Shown piece after piece: positions 43,500-52,344 of a stretch of 64,000 bases of DNA. Position 1 is the stretch's first letter, and every line of letters starts with the position of its first letter. Below the pieces are notes generated by a model. That model saw only the letters and a list, made by a program, of their open reading frames with translations, was not told the DNA's origin and ran no database searches. The position numbers and the translations under genes were made by a program. This DNA comes from GCA-2687025 sp964473525 (lineage in GTDB: Bacteria > Poribacteria > WGA-4E > GCA-2687025). The stretch is from NCBI GenBank assembly GCA_964473525.1, contig CAYYPK010000010.1, forward strand, positions 1 through 64,000. The letters run 5' to 3'.

Positions 43500-44533
43500 C
43501 AGCCAAACTCTCGCACGGCCGCGCTGCCGGGAGACAGCTTGCCCTCCTTCTGTTCCTCCAGCAGGCGCACGTCAGCGTCGACCATCGCGGTGACCAGATC
43601 CCCGAACGTCAGCTCGGGCTCCCAACCCAGTGTCTCGCGCGCCTTCGAGGCGTCACCCAGCAGCAGGTTGACGTCCGTCGGTCGGAAGTACCGCGGGTCG
43701 ATCTCGACGTAGTCCTCATAGTCCAGACCGACGTGACCAAACGCGTGTACCAGGAACTCTCGAACAGAGTGGGCCTCACCCGTGGCGATGACGTAGTCGT
43801 CCGGCTCGTCCTGCTGCATCATCAGCCACATCGCGCGGACGTAGTCTTCGGCGTGGCCCCAGTCTCTCTTGGAGTCGAGGTTGCCGAGGTACAGCTTGTC
43901 TTGCAGGCCTTCGCGGATGTGGGCGACCGCGCGCGTGATCTTGCGCGTGACGAAGCGCGGGTCGCGCCTCGGGCTCTCGTGGTTGAAGAGGATGCCGTTG
44001 GACGCGTGGAAACCGTATGCCTCACGGTAGTTCCTCGTCATCCAGTAGGCGTACACCTTGGCGGCGCCGTACGGGCTCATCGGGTAGAAGGGGGTGTCCT
44101 CGTTCTGCGGCGTCTCTCGCACGCGCCCGAACATCTCCGAGCTGCTGGCCTGGTAGAACTTCGGGCGGGCGCCCGTAGTGCGGATCGCCTCTAGCATCCG
44201 CGTTGTACCTAACCCCGTGGTGTCGCCGGTGTATTCGGGCTGGTCGAAGCTAACGCGGACGTGGCTCTGCGCCGCGAGGTGGTACACCTCGTCGGGCTGC
44301 ACCTCCTTCAGCAGACGGCCGAGGCTTGTCGAGTCGGTGATGTCGCCGTAGTGCAAGAACAGCCGCGCGCCAGCGTCGTGCGGATCCTGGTATACGTGAT
44401 TGATACGCCCGGTGTTGAAGGTGCTCGCTCGTCGGATGATGCCGTGGACTTCGTAGTCCTTCTCGAGCAGCAGCTCCGTGAGATACGAGCCGTCCTGCCC
44501 ATTGATACCCGTGATGAGCGCCTTATTCGCCAT
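43499..44533 (-). CDS. gmd: GDP-mannose 4,6-dehydratase
   Basis: The 344-residue extended SDR shows [41 protein letters not shown], the catalytic TSSEMFG-type segment (SSSEMFG), [10 protein letters not shown] with Tyr/Lys and [15 protein letters not shown]. It makes GDP-4-keto-6-deoxymannose. It overlaps manC by 11 bases and the methyltransferase by one. Length and motifs are standard for Gmd. Confidence 0.96.
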   Translation of the reverse strand: MANKALITGINGQDGSYLTELLLEKDYEVHGIIRRASTFNTGRINHVYQDPHDAGARLFLHYGDITDSTSLGRLLKEVQPDEVYHLAAQSHVRVSFDQPEYTGDTTGLGTTRMLEAIRTTGARPKFYQASSSEMFGRVRETPQNEDTPFYPMSPYGAAKVYAYWMTRNYREAYGFHASNGILFNHESPRRDPRFVTRKITRAVAHIREGLQDKLYLGNLDSKRDWGHAEDYVRAMWLMMQQDEPDDYVIATGEAHSVREFLVHAFGHVGLDYEDYVEIDPRYFRPTDVNLLLGDASKARETLGWEPELTFGDLVTAMVDADVRLLEEQKEGKLSPGSAAVREFG

Positions 44534-45602
44534 GCGCGGTTCCTTTCCCTGCGCGTCGCTGCAACGCCTGTTCCGCGAGCGCTCTGACTTCCTGCGCGCG
44601 ATGTCTCGGGCACACCAACACCGCCTCGGGCGTGTCCACGATGACCAGCCCCTCGACTCCCAAGGTTACCACGGGCTTGTCTCCGCCGAAGATGAGGCAT
44701 TCGCGCGTATCGGCGCCAAGGTGCTGTCCGTGGATGGCGTTGTCCTCCTCATCGCGGCTCCACACTTCCCACACCGACTCCCAACTGCCGACGTCGTCCC
44801 AGTCGATGTCGGCGGGCATGACGGCGATGTTGTCGGCGTGCTCCATGAGACCGTAGTCGACGGACACGCGCTCCATGGTCGGGTAGATGCGGGCCACCGC
44901 GTCGGGATCCGCCGACATCTCGTCGAGTTGCGCGCGCATGGCCGGCTGGTGTTCGGCGAGCGCGGTGAAGAACGCCCGAAGGCTCCAGACGAACATCCCA
45001 CTGTTCCAGAGGTAGTCGCCGGAGGCCACGTAACCCTCCGCTACCTCTCGCGCCGGCTTCTCGGCGAATTCACCGACTCGGTAGACATCGTGGGCGCCGA
45101 CGCGTTGTGGCTTGCCGGCGTGCCTCACGTAGCCGTAGCCCGTCTCGGGCCGGGTAGGTCTGATACCGAACGTCGTGAGGGCGCCGGACCCGTCGGCGGA
45201 CACGGCGGCGTCACGGAGCAGCTCGCGGTACGCGTCCTCGCGGCGGATGAGGTGATCGGCGCACACGACGGCAACGACAGCGTCCGGGTTCACCGCGCGC
45301 ACCCGCGCGCACGCCAGACCGATGCAGGGCAACGTGTTGCGGGCCTCGGGCTCAACGACGAATTGCGCCTCGGCGAGGGCGGGCAACTCCGCCCGCGCGG
45401 CGTCCAGGAGCGACGCTCCCGTGGATATCCAGATGTTCGTCGGTGGAATGAGCGGCAGCAGGCGGTCGACGGCGTGCTGAATCAGCGACCGGTCGTCGAA
45501 CAGGGCGAGGAACTGCTTCGGGCGCTCGGGCGTGCTGAGAGGCCAGAAGCGCGTGCCGCTCCCGCCCGCGAGGACCACCGCATGAAGGTCGACCTTCGCC
45601 AT
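44523..45602 (-). CDS. manC: Mannose-1-phosphate guanylyltransferase
   Basis: Start ATG 45602 gives 359 residues. The nucleotidyltransferase signature [11 protein letters not shown] and the family phrases [26 protein letters not shown] and WNSGMFVW are present. [11 protein letters not shown] and [10 protein letters not shown] follow. The length shows a monofunctional enzyme without the C-terminal isomerase domain. It makes GDP-mannose from mannose-1-phosphate and GTP for the Gmd step that follows in the operon. Confidence 0.94.
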   Translation of the reverse strand: MAKVDLHAVVLAGGSGTRFWPLSTPERPKQFLALFDDRSLIQHAVDRLLPLIPPTNIWISTGASLLDAARAELPALAEAQFVVEPEARNTLPCIGLACARVRAVNPDAVVAVVCADHLIRREDAYRELLRDAAVSADGSGALTTFGIRPTRPETGYGYVRHAGKPQRVGAHDVYRVGEFAEKPAREVAEGYVASGDYLWNSGMFVWSLRAFFTALAEHQPAMRAQLDEMSADPDAVARIYPTMERVSVDYGLMEHADNIAVMPADIDWDDVGSWESVWEVWSRDEEDNAIHGQHLGADTRECLIFGGDKPVVTLGVEGLVIVDTPEAVLVCPRHRAQEVRALAEQALQRRAGKGTAHGE

Positions 45603-45619
45603 CCCAAGTCCCAGCCTGT

Positions 45620-46183
45620 CTAGAGGGCGCGCTCCGCCAGGTCGCACAGCACGTGCGCGATGACGATGTGCCCTTCCTGGATGCGGGGCGTGCTATTCGA
45701 CGGCACGGTGAGGGCGATGTCCGCCGCGCGCGCCAACTCGCCGCCGTCGTTGCCCGTGAGCCCAACCGTCGTCGCACCGCGTTCCGACGCCACCTCGAAG
45801 GCGCGCAGGACGTTGTCGGAGTTGCCACTCGTCGAGATGCCGATGAACACATCGCCGGCGTTCACGTGCGCCTCCGCCTGACGGCTGAACACCTGGTCGA
45901 AGCCGTAGTCGTTGCCTATCGCGGTGAGGATGGACGTGTCTGTCGTCAGCGCGATGGCCGGGACGGCGCGGCGCTCGCGGAGGAACCGTCCGACGAACTC
46001 CCCGGCGATGTGCTGCGCGTCGCCGGCGCTACCACCGTTGCCGCAGAGCAGCACCTTACCACCACGCGCGTAGCACGCGATGATCGCCTTCGCCGCGAGC
46101 TCTATGTCGTCAGCCATCTGGTCGGCGATGGCGCGTTTCAGGCTCGCGCTCTCCTCGAGCTGGCGTTGGATGTCCTTCTTCAT
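45620..46183 (-). CDS. gmhA: Phosphoheptose isomerase-like SIS protein
   Basis: The product is 187 residues from ATG 46183; the open frame above it is antisense to the aldehyde dehydrogenase. It shows CGNGGSAGDAQHIAGEFVGRF, the GmhA signature, STSGNSDNV for the sugar-phosphate site, GLTGNDGG and a HIVIAHVLCDL end. It would turn sedoheptulose-7-phosphate into glycero-manno-heptose-7-phosphate. It lies 17 bases before manC and could feed the same sugar-nucleotide operon. It could also act on another sugar phosphate, since no heptose kinase is nearby. Confidence 0.88.
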   Translation of the reverse strand: MKKDIQRQLEESASLKRAIADQMADDIELAAKAIIACYARGGKVLLCGNGGSAGDAQHIAGEFVGRFLRERRAVPAIALTTDTSILTAIGNDYGFDQVFSRQAEAHVNAGDVFIGISTSGNSDNVLRAFEVASERGATTVGLTGNDGGELARAADIALTVPSNSTPRIQEGHIVIAHVLCDLAERAL

Positions 46184-46287
46184 GGCACTACATGCCTCGT
46201 GCGGTCGATGGACTACCCGGTTCCCCGCCAAGCGCGCGTCGGCACCGAGGCGACCTGGATCCGGCGTGGGAAGAGAATCGCGCGTGA

Positions 46288-47715
46288 CTACTCGCCGGTA
46301 ACCGACCCGATGATGCTTAGGCGTCGTTCGGTCGTGAATGTGCGGGGCGTGGTGAACCCCTCGCCCGTGCGTCCGGCCACCGTCATCGCGAGGAATCCAG
46401 GGCCACCGATGCCCGCGCACGCAAACGACGGCGCGTTCGCCACGAGAATGCCGACCTGCATCTGCCGCGAGAACGCGCGGATTCTGTCGATCCGCTCGCT
46501 GTGGATCATCGCGGTGTGGCCGCGCCCGGCCTCGGTCGCCTTCGCGATGCGCACCGCATCGTCGAAATGCCTGGCCCGAACTACGGGCACGATGGGCATC
46601 AGGAGTTCTTCGGTTACGAGGACATGGTCCTCGTCGACCTCCGCCAGGACGACCAACGCGTCCTTGGAAGCGCGGATGCCAGCGGCTTCGAGGATGACGG
46701 CGGCGTCCTTGCCGATCATGTCCGCGTTCATCGCGTCGCCCTTGACGACGGCGTCCACCAGCATCTGCGTCTCGTGCTTGCGGATGAGGTGGGCGCCCCG
46801 GTTCGTCATCTCGCGTAGGAGCTTGTCGTAGACCGCGTCGACCGCGACGCACGCCTTCTCGCCGATGCACAGCACGTCGTTGTCGAACGACGCGCCCTCT
46901 ACGATGCACTGCGCGGCGTGACCGAGGTCGGCGGTCTCGTCGACAAGCGCTGGCGGGTTGCCTGGGCCGGCGGCGAACGCCTTCTTGCCCGTCTGCATCG
47001 CGGCGCGGACGACTCCGCCCCCGCCCGTGGCGCAGACGGCGTCGACGGACTCGTGCTCCATCAGCTCCTTGGCGTTGCGCAGCGACGGCTCCGCGACCGC
47101 CGTCAGGACATTCCTCGGCCCGCCCGCCTCGACGCAGGCGTCGTTGAGGTACGCCATTGCGCGCAGGCAACACCGGGCGGCGCGCGGGTGCGGACTGAAG
47201 ACAACCGAGTTGCCCGCCGCGACCATGATGATGGCGTTGTTGATGATCGTCGGCGTGGGATTCGTCGTCGGAGTGATCGCGTTGATCACACCGAGGGGCG
47301 CCCGCTCGACGATGAGCATGCCTTCGTCGCTTGTGATGGCTTCGGCATCTAGCGTTTCCATGCCAGGGCTCAGGTCCGCGGCGCCCTCGTTCTTGCCGAT
47401 CTTGTGCTCGACACGGCCGATGCCGGTCTCCTCGACGGTCAGTTCCGCGAGTTCGCGGGCGCGTTTGCGGCCTGCCTCGCGCATCGCCTCGATGATCGCC
47501 GCGCGCGTGTCGAGGCCAACGTCGATGAGCTCCCGCTGCGCGACGACAGCCGCGTCCACCGCCTCTTGCGCCGAGCTGAACACGCCGTGACCGGCAGACG
47601 TCGTCGTCTCACTCGCCGGACGGGTGGCCGCCGGCGCGGGGGGCGCGTCGTCCGCCATCTCGGCGACTACCTGCGCGACGATGTCGCGAATCTTCGCTTC
47701 GTCTATGGACGCCAT
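46288..47715 (-). CDS. CoA-acylating aldehyde dehydrogenase, microcompartment type (PduP/EutE-like)
   Basis: Start ATG 47715 follows GAGGAG; the product is 475 residues. Residues 1-20 form a short amphipathic helix of the kind that targets enzymes to microcompartments. A flexible Ala/Pro/Thr linker (24-42) precedes the enzyme. Catalytic Cys283 lies in NDVLCIGEK. Further family phrases are PTTNPTPTIINNAII, FSPHPRA and AGPGNPPALVD. It oxidises an aldehyde such as lactaldehyde or propionaldehyde to the acyl-CoA. It is followed, 121 bases upstream, by the shell protein gene on the same strand. Confidence 0.92.
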   Translation of the reverse strand: MASIDEAKIRDIVAQVVAEMADDAPPAPAATRPASETTTSAGHGVFSSAQEAVDAAVVAQRELIDVGLDTRAAIIEAMREAGRKRARELAELTVEETGIGRVEHKIGKNEGAADLSPGMETLDAEAITSDEGMLIVERAPLGVINAITPTTNPTPTIINNAIIMVAAGNSVVFSPHPRAARCCLRAMAYLNDACVEAGGPRNVLTAVAEPSLRNAKELMEHESVDAVCATGGGGVVRAAMQTGKKAFAAGPGNPPALVDETADLGHAAQCIVEGASFDNDVLCIGEKACVAVDAVYDKLLREMTNRGAHLIRKHETQMLVDAVVKGDAMNADMIGKDAAVILEAAGIRASKDALVVLAEVDEDHVLVTEELLMPIVPVVRARHFDDAVRIAKATEAGRGHTAMIHSERIDRIRAFSRQMQVGILVANAPSFACAGIGGPGFLAMTVAGRTGEGFTTPRTFTTERRLSIIGSVTGE

Positions 47716-47835
47716 GCCGCTCCTCAACCGTGAACAGACGCTTCGCCGCCGGCCGAGCCGACGGCGACGGTGAATGCCGTACGTGTACCGCCGGGTCTAC
47801 GGCTGGCGGCCGCCCACGTCACGCGGCGTCGGTGT

Positions 47836-48114
47836 CTATTCGGTGGTCGGGAGGACCGCTTCGATTTCTGAGTGCGGGCGCGGGATCACGTGGACGGAGA
47901 TGAGCTCGCCGACGGAACGGGCGGCTTCGGCTCCGGCTTCGGTCGCGGCCTTTACGGCTCCTACGTCGCCACGGACCATCACCGTGACGAGTCCGCCGCC
48001 TACCTTGTCCAGCCCAACCATATTGACGTTGGCGGCCTTGACCATGGCGTCCGCGGCTTCGATGGCGCCGATCAGTCCCTTTGTCTCGATCATCCCGAGG
48101 GCTTCGCCTGCCAT
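47836..48114 (-). CDS. Bacterial microcompartment hexameric shell protein (BMC-H)
   Basis: The 92-residue single BMC domain matches PduA/CcmK-type shell proteins: [22 protein letters not shown], then [22 protein letters not shown] and an end rich in [15 protein letters not shown]. Hexamers tile the flat faces of the shell. An AAGGAGT site lies nine bases upstream. Only one shell protein is present in the locus; pentameric (BMC-P) or pseudohexameric (BMC-T) proteins, normally needed for closure, are not within the window. Confidence 0.95.
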   Translation of the reverse strand: MAGEALGMIETKGLIGAIEAADAMVKAANVNMVGLDKVGGGLVTVMVRGDVGAVKAATEAGAEAARSVGELISVHVIPRPHSEIEAVLPTTE

Positions 48115-48193
48115 GTACCGGTACTCCTTGTAAGATGTCCTGCCCTATCGGCAGGCGTTAGCAGATCCGCACAATCCGTGTTGCGTAGCGTTC

Positions 48194-49003
48194 CTACGAA
48201 GTCTTGATGCCGCGTTCGCGGAGCACATCGGCGGCTACTCGGGTGATGAGCGCCACCAAATCCGCGTCGTCCGGCTGAGCGGGCCCGCCGGCGTCCGGCG
48301 TCGCGATACTTTCGCGCGCCGCCTGGATCTTGGGGCTCACGTCGCACAACGGTACCTTAGCTCCGTACCCGAGGCGATCCCTCAGCTCGATGAGTTCTGC
48401 GGCCTCCTGCTGCGTCATCTCCTTGACGCCGCCCAGGGTGTGAGCCACCCAGGTGATGTGCGCCGTGTGTTCCAGCGTTTCCATCTTGTAGTGCGCGTTG
48501 AGCGGGTCGGAGCCGACGGTGATCGCGCCGTGATTGGCGAGGAGGATCGCGTCGCACGTCTCGATGAGTCCGTCGACGGACTTCGGCAACTCGTCGCCAC
48601 CCGGCACAACGTAGGGAGCCAGAGGGATGCAGCCGAAGGAGACAATCGTCTCTGGGAGCGACAGGTGGTCCAGGGCGATGCCTGCCAATGCGAAGCCGGT
48701 CGCCTTGGGCGGATGCGCGTGGACCGCTCCGTGGACATCGGGACGCTTGCGGTAGCAGTGGAGATGCAGTCGCACCTCAGATGATGCTCGGAGGTAGCCT
48801 TCGACCTGCTCGCCGTCCATGTTCACTTTGCAGAGCATGTCGGGGGTCAGGTCGCCCTTGCTCACGCCGGTGGGCGTCGCGAGGATTTCGGTGTCCGACA
48901 GCCTTGCCGTGATGTTGCCGTCGTTGGACGCAATGTAGTCCTTGGCGTAAAGCCGTCGACCGACATCGCAGATCATCTCGCGCAGAGCGCGTTCGTCACT
49001 CAT
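48194..49003 (-). CDS. Class II aldolase (fuculose/rhamnulose-phosphate aldolase type) with C-terminal encapsulation helix
   Basis: Start ATG 49003 follows GGAG with eight-base spacing; the product is 269 residues. Class II aldolase/adducin features are SNDGNITARL, TPTGVSKGDL, HLHCYRKRP, HAHPPKATGFALAG (zinc histidines) and LLANHGAITVG. The C-terminal ~24 residues after a Pro/Ala/Asp linker form an amphipathic helix (DLVALITRVAADVLRERG), typical of targeting peptides. Cleavage would yield dihydroxyacetone phosphate and lactaldehyde, which the adjacent dehydrogenase can use. A fuculose-1-phosphate or rhamnulose-1-phosphate substrate is likely but not certain. Confidence 0.9.
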   Translation of the reverse strand: MSDERALREMICDVGRRLYAKDYIASNDGNITARLSDTEILATPTGVSKGDLTPDMLCKVNMDGEQVEGYLRASSEVRLHLHCYRKRPDVHGAVHAHPPKATGFALAGIALDHLSLPETIVSFGCIPLAPYVVPGGDELPKSVDGLIETCDAILLANHGAITVGSDPLNAHYKMETLEHTAHITWVAHTLGGVKEMTQQEAAELIELRDRLGYGAKVPLCDVSPKIQAARESIATPDAGGPAQPDDADLVALITRVAADVLRERGIKTS

Positions 49004-49035
49004 TCGGGTCTCCGGGATGGGTCTGGGCGGCCGGA

Positions 49036-49064
49036 AGTCTATCACGGTGGCGGTAGACGGTCAA
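49036..49064 (-). promoter_or_regulatory. Promoter of the microcompartment operon
   Basis: On the minus strand TTGACC (49064-49059) and TAGACT (49041-49036) are spaced by 17 bases, 33 bases before the aldolase ATG. The rest of 49065-49239 holds no gene; a TAGACT box at 49158-49163 could be the -10 for glpK, but its -35 is not convincing. Confidence 0.6.
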
Positions 49065-49239
49065 CACGCGATGCTCCACGGAAGGCCTGGCCGGACGCCG
49101 TGGCCCCGCCCTCGGCCGGCTCGCAGCAACCCGAGTAGCGGACCGTGTGGTGTCGCGGGTAGACTCTGACACGCCTCGCCACCCCGGGCGCCCCCGTCCG
49201 GTGGATCCTGGCGTCCGTGGCGCGGTGAAGGGAAAGCCC

Positions 49240-50721
49240 ATGGCGACCGAACGCTACGTGTTGGGGATCGACGAGGGGACGACCGGCGTCACCGCCGCGT
49301 TCGTCGACGGAGTGGGGCGCCTAGTCCACAGCACGTACGCGGAGTTCCCGCAGCACTACCCGCAACCGGGCTGGGTGGAGCACGACGCGAATGAGATATG
49401 GGCGGCCACCGTCGATGTCGTCCGACGGCTCGTGGTCATGGCGCCTGACGCCGAGATCGCGTGCATCGGCATTACGAACCAGCGTGAGACCGCCGTAGTC
49501 TGGGAACGCGCGTCGGGCGAGCCGGTCCACAACGCCATTGTGTGGCAGTGCCGACGCACCACCGAACGCACGCGGCGGCTGCGTGAGAACGGCCACGAGC
49601 CAGCCATCACGGCGGCTACCGGTCTGGTCGCCGACCCCTACTTCACTGGACCCAAGATCGAGTGGCTCCTGGACGCCGTGCCGGACGCTCGCGACAACGT
49701 GTGGCAGCTCGCGGCCGGCACCGTGGACAGCTGGCTCATATGGAAGCTCACCGGGGGCCGCTCCCATGTGACCGATCTCACGAACGCGTCTCGGACCATG
49801 CTGCTCAACATCGAGAGCCTGCGATGGGACGACGACATGCTCGAGCTGCTGAACGTCCCGAAGGGGATGCTCGCGGACGTCATGCCCTCGGCCAGCGCGT
49901 TCGGCGTGACGGACTCCCTCGGCTTCCTGCCGGACGGCATTCCGATTCGCGGCGTCGCGGGCGATCAGCAGTCCGCGCTGTACGGGCAGACGTGCTTCGA
50001 GGCGGGCGACATCAAGAACACGTACGGCACCGGCTGCTTCCTCCTGATGAACGCTGGCGAGGAGCGGCCGTGGTCGGACCACGGCCTGCTGGCGACGTTA
50101 GCGTGCGCTGCCGACGGTTCGCCGGCCTACGCCCTTGAGGGCAGCGTGTTCGTCGCCGGCGCCGCCGTGCAGTGGCTGCGCGACGAGCTCGACATACTCG
50201 ACTCGGCGGCGGAATCCGAGGCGCTCGCGGCCTCCGTGCCGGACACGGGCGGCGTGACGTTCGTGCCGGCGTTCACGGGCCTCGGCTCACCGTATTGGGA
50301 CGCCGAGGCGCGCGGCGGCATCCACGGCCTGACGCGCGGCACGACCCGAGCCCACATCGTGCGAGCCGCGCTCGAAGCCATCGCGCATAGCTCAGCCGAC
50401 GTGGTAGCGGCGATGCGGCACGACGTTGGCGAGGCCCTCGATACCTTGCGCGTCGACGGGGGCGCCAGCGCCAACGGGTTCCTCATGCAATTCCAGGCGG
50501 ATGTGCTGGGGGTCGATGTCGCCCGACCCGGGCAGATAGAGACGACCGTGCTGGGCGCCTGCTATCTAGCGGGCCTCCACGCGGGTGTGTGGACCCCGGA
50601 CGATCTGCGTTCCTTCTCGGAGGCCGGGGCCTACTTCACGCCGGACATGTCCGCGGACGATCGAGCTCGCCACCGCGCCTCGTGGCGCGACGCCGTCGAC
50701 CGCGTGCGCTGGACCCCGTAG
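49240..50721 (+). CDS. glpK: Glycerol kinase
   Basis: Start ATG 49240 with AGGGA upstream gives 493 residues; the longer open frame before it has no kinase sequence. FGGY family signatures include GIDEGTTGVTAAFVD, GITNQRETAVVWE and HNAIVWQCRRT. Further along are GLVADPYFTGPKIEWLL, ASRTMLLNIESLRWDD, AGDQQSALYGQTCFE and RVDGGASANGFLMQFQADVLG. It phosphorylates glycerol to glycerol-3-phosphate. It is the first of a plus-strand run, 15 bases before a sensor kinase gene, which is an unusual neighbour. Confidence 0.96.
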   Translation: MATERYVLGIDEGTTGVTAAFVDGVGRLVHSTYAEFPQHYPQPGWVEHDANEIWAATVDVVRRLVVMAPDAEIACIGITNQRETAVVWERASGEPVHNAIVWQCRRTTERTRRLRENGHEPAITAATGLVADPYFTGPKIEWLLDAVPDARDNVWQLAAGTVDSWLIWKLTGGRSHVTDLTNASRTMLLNIESLRWDDDMLELLNVPKGMLADVMPSASAFGVTDSLGFLPDGIPIRGVAGDQQSALYGQTCFEAGDIKNTYGTGCFLLMNAGEERPWSDHGLLATLACAADGSPAYALEGSVFVAGAAVQWLRDELDILDSAAESEALAASVPDTGGVTFVPAFTGLGSPYWDAEARGGIHGLTRGTTRAHIVRAALEAIAHSSADVVAAMRHDVGEALDTLRVDGGASANGFLMQFQADVLGVDVARPGQIETTVLGACYLAGLHAGVWTPDDLRSFSEAGAYFTPDMSADDRARHRASWRDAVDRVRWTP

Positions 50722-50736
50722 CGAGGCCGCCACTCC

Positions 50737-52338
50737 ATGCAGCTTCGGTCCCGATACATCATCGTCGTCAACCTCGTCATCGTCACGACGATGACCGCCT
50801 TCTTCCTCGTAAGCGACATGCGGCTCAGAAAGTCGCACGTCGACGCCACGCGACAAGGCACCGAGGCTGGCGCGCGGGCCCGGGACATCGCCGAGACCGT
50901 GGCCAGGGAGATTGGTAGCCTGGTGCACGCCAACGAGACCGTGCCAACGGTGCGCAAGGAACTCCGCGGCATGGCGAAGAACGCGGCGCTCGGCGACTAC
51001 CTCCTCGACATGCGGCTGACACTGTCACTAGACGACCCGAAAGTCATCGCGAGCGTGCGAGGCCACTCCGAAAGCCTCTACAACATGACGGGGCGCTCGA
51101 CGCTCCTCGAGCTGTCCGCGGAGGAGGCGATGGAGGTGCGGGCTATTGTCGACGGCTTCGCGGTGATAGACGAATACGGCCTCGGCCGTGACCGCGAGAT
51201 GGTGGTTCGGCTAGTGGAGTACCAGGACACGTGGGCCACGCGCATCCTGATTCCCTACGCGTGGCGTGTGCGGCCGGCTCCGGCCCTTGTAGGCGCCGGG
51301 GCTGAGCCACACGCGGTGAACGAGATCACAGACGTCGGTCTCATAGAGATACTGCTGGATTCCGGCAACGTTGCGGCGTACTGGCGGGACTACCGGCTTG
51401 TGCAGCTCTTCTTCATCCTCCTCATGGCCATCACCCTGACGCTCTTCATCGACATGACTACCGGGAGGATGGTGCTGCGGCCTCTGGAACGCCTCACCGG
51501 CATCATCCGCCGCGCGGACGAAGGCGACGTCGATACTTCGGAGCGCTTCCCAGCCAACGAAGTCGGCCGCGTCAGCGCTACCCTCACCGAAATGCTCGCC
51601 ACGATGCAGCGTCTGCATGGCGAGCGTGTGCAGGCGTTGGAGCGTCTCGCGGGAGGCGTCGCGCACGAGATCCGCAACCCCCTCCACTCCATCTCCATGT
51701 CGGCGCAGTACCTGAAGGAACTTACCGACGACGCGGGTCTGCCCACCGCCACGAAGTACGACGCCGACGAGGTATTGGACATGGTCCTCAACGAGGTGAA
51801 GGAGCTCGGCCGCATCACGGACCAGTTCATGAATCTGACGCGACCGGCGGACATGAACTGGGAACAGGCGGACCTGAACGAGCTCGTCGAGAGGGTGCTG
51901 GCGGACAGCGCGATGGTGCTGGCGGAGGCGAACGTCGATGTGCGGCGACGCCTGTCGGGCGACCTGCCGGCTGTCACCATGGACGTTGTGCGACTACGAA
52001 GCGCCATCTACAATCTGGTACAGAATGCGGCGCACGCGATGCCCGGCGGAGGCACGCTAACTGTGACGACCGCGTCCGACGGGGACGACGCGACCCTGGT
52101 TGTCGGCGACAACGGCCTCGGCATGGCTCCCGACACGCTGGACCGCATCTTCGATCCGTACTACACGACCCGCGAGAACGAAGGTGGAATGGGCTTGGGC
52201 CTCACCCTGACGCGGAACGCCATCCTGGCCCACGGCGGCGACGTCCGAGCGCGCAGCCAGCGGGGCGCGGGCGCGGAGTTCACCGTGCGTCTGCCACACC
52301 GCGCTGACATCGGTCAACGCATCAACGAATCCGAATAG
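50737..52338 (+). CDS. Membrane-bound sensor histidine kinase (NtrB/AtoS type)
   Basis: The product is 533 residues. Two membrane helices (about 7-26 and 222-240) enclose an extracytoplasmic sensor region of ~195 residues. A HAMP-like segment with RMVLRPLERLTGIIRRADEG follows. The H box GGVAHEIRNPLHS has phospho-acceptor His310. The ATPase part has NLVQNAAHAMPGGG, DNGLGMAPDTLDRIFDPYYTT and GLGLTLTRNAI. It would phosphorylate the regulator encoded six bases downstream. Its signal is unknown. Confidence 0.92.
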   Translation: MQLRSRYIIVVNLVIVTTMTAFFLVSDMRLRKSHVDATRQGTEAGARARDIAETVAREIGSLVHANETVPTVRKELRGMAKNAALGDYLLDMRLTLSLDDPKVIASVRGHSESLYNMTGRSTLLELSAEEAMEVRAIVDGFAVIDEYGLGRDREMVVRLVEYQDTWATRILIPYAWRVRPAPALVGAGAEPHAVNEITDVGLIEILLDSGNVAAYWRDYRLVQLFFILLMAITLTLFIDMTTGRMVLRPLERLTGIIRRADEGDVDTSERFPANEVGRVSATLTEMLATMQRLHGERVQALERLAGGVAHEIRNPLHSISMSAQYLKELTDDAGLPTATKYDADEVLDMVLNEVKELGRITDQFMNLTRPADMNWEQADLNELVERVLADSAMVLAEANVDVRRRLSGDLPAVTMDVVRLRSAIYNLVQNAAHAMPGGGTLTVTTASDGDDATLVVGDNGLGMAPDTLDRIFDPYYTTRENEGGMGLGLTLTRNAILAHGGDVRARSQRGAGAEFTVRLPHRADIGQRINESE

Positions 52339-52344
52339 AGACGC

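Noticed and set aside
45620..47173. 517-codon minus-strand frame read as one large protein
   Set aside because: Only the last 187 codons (GmhA) are real; the rest is out of frame with the aldehyde dehydrogenase on the same strand.
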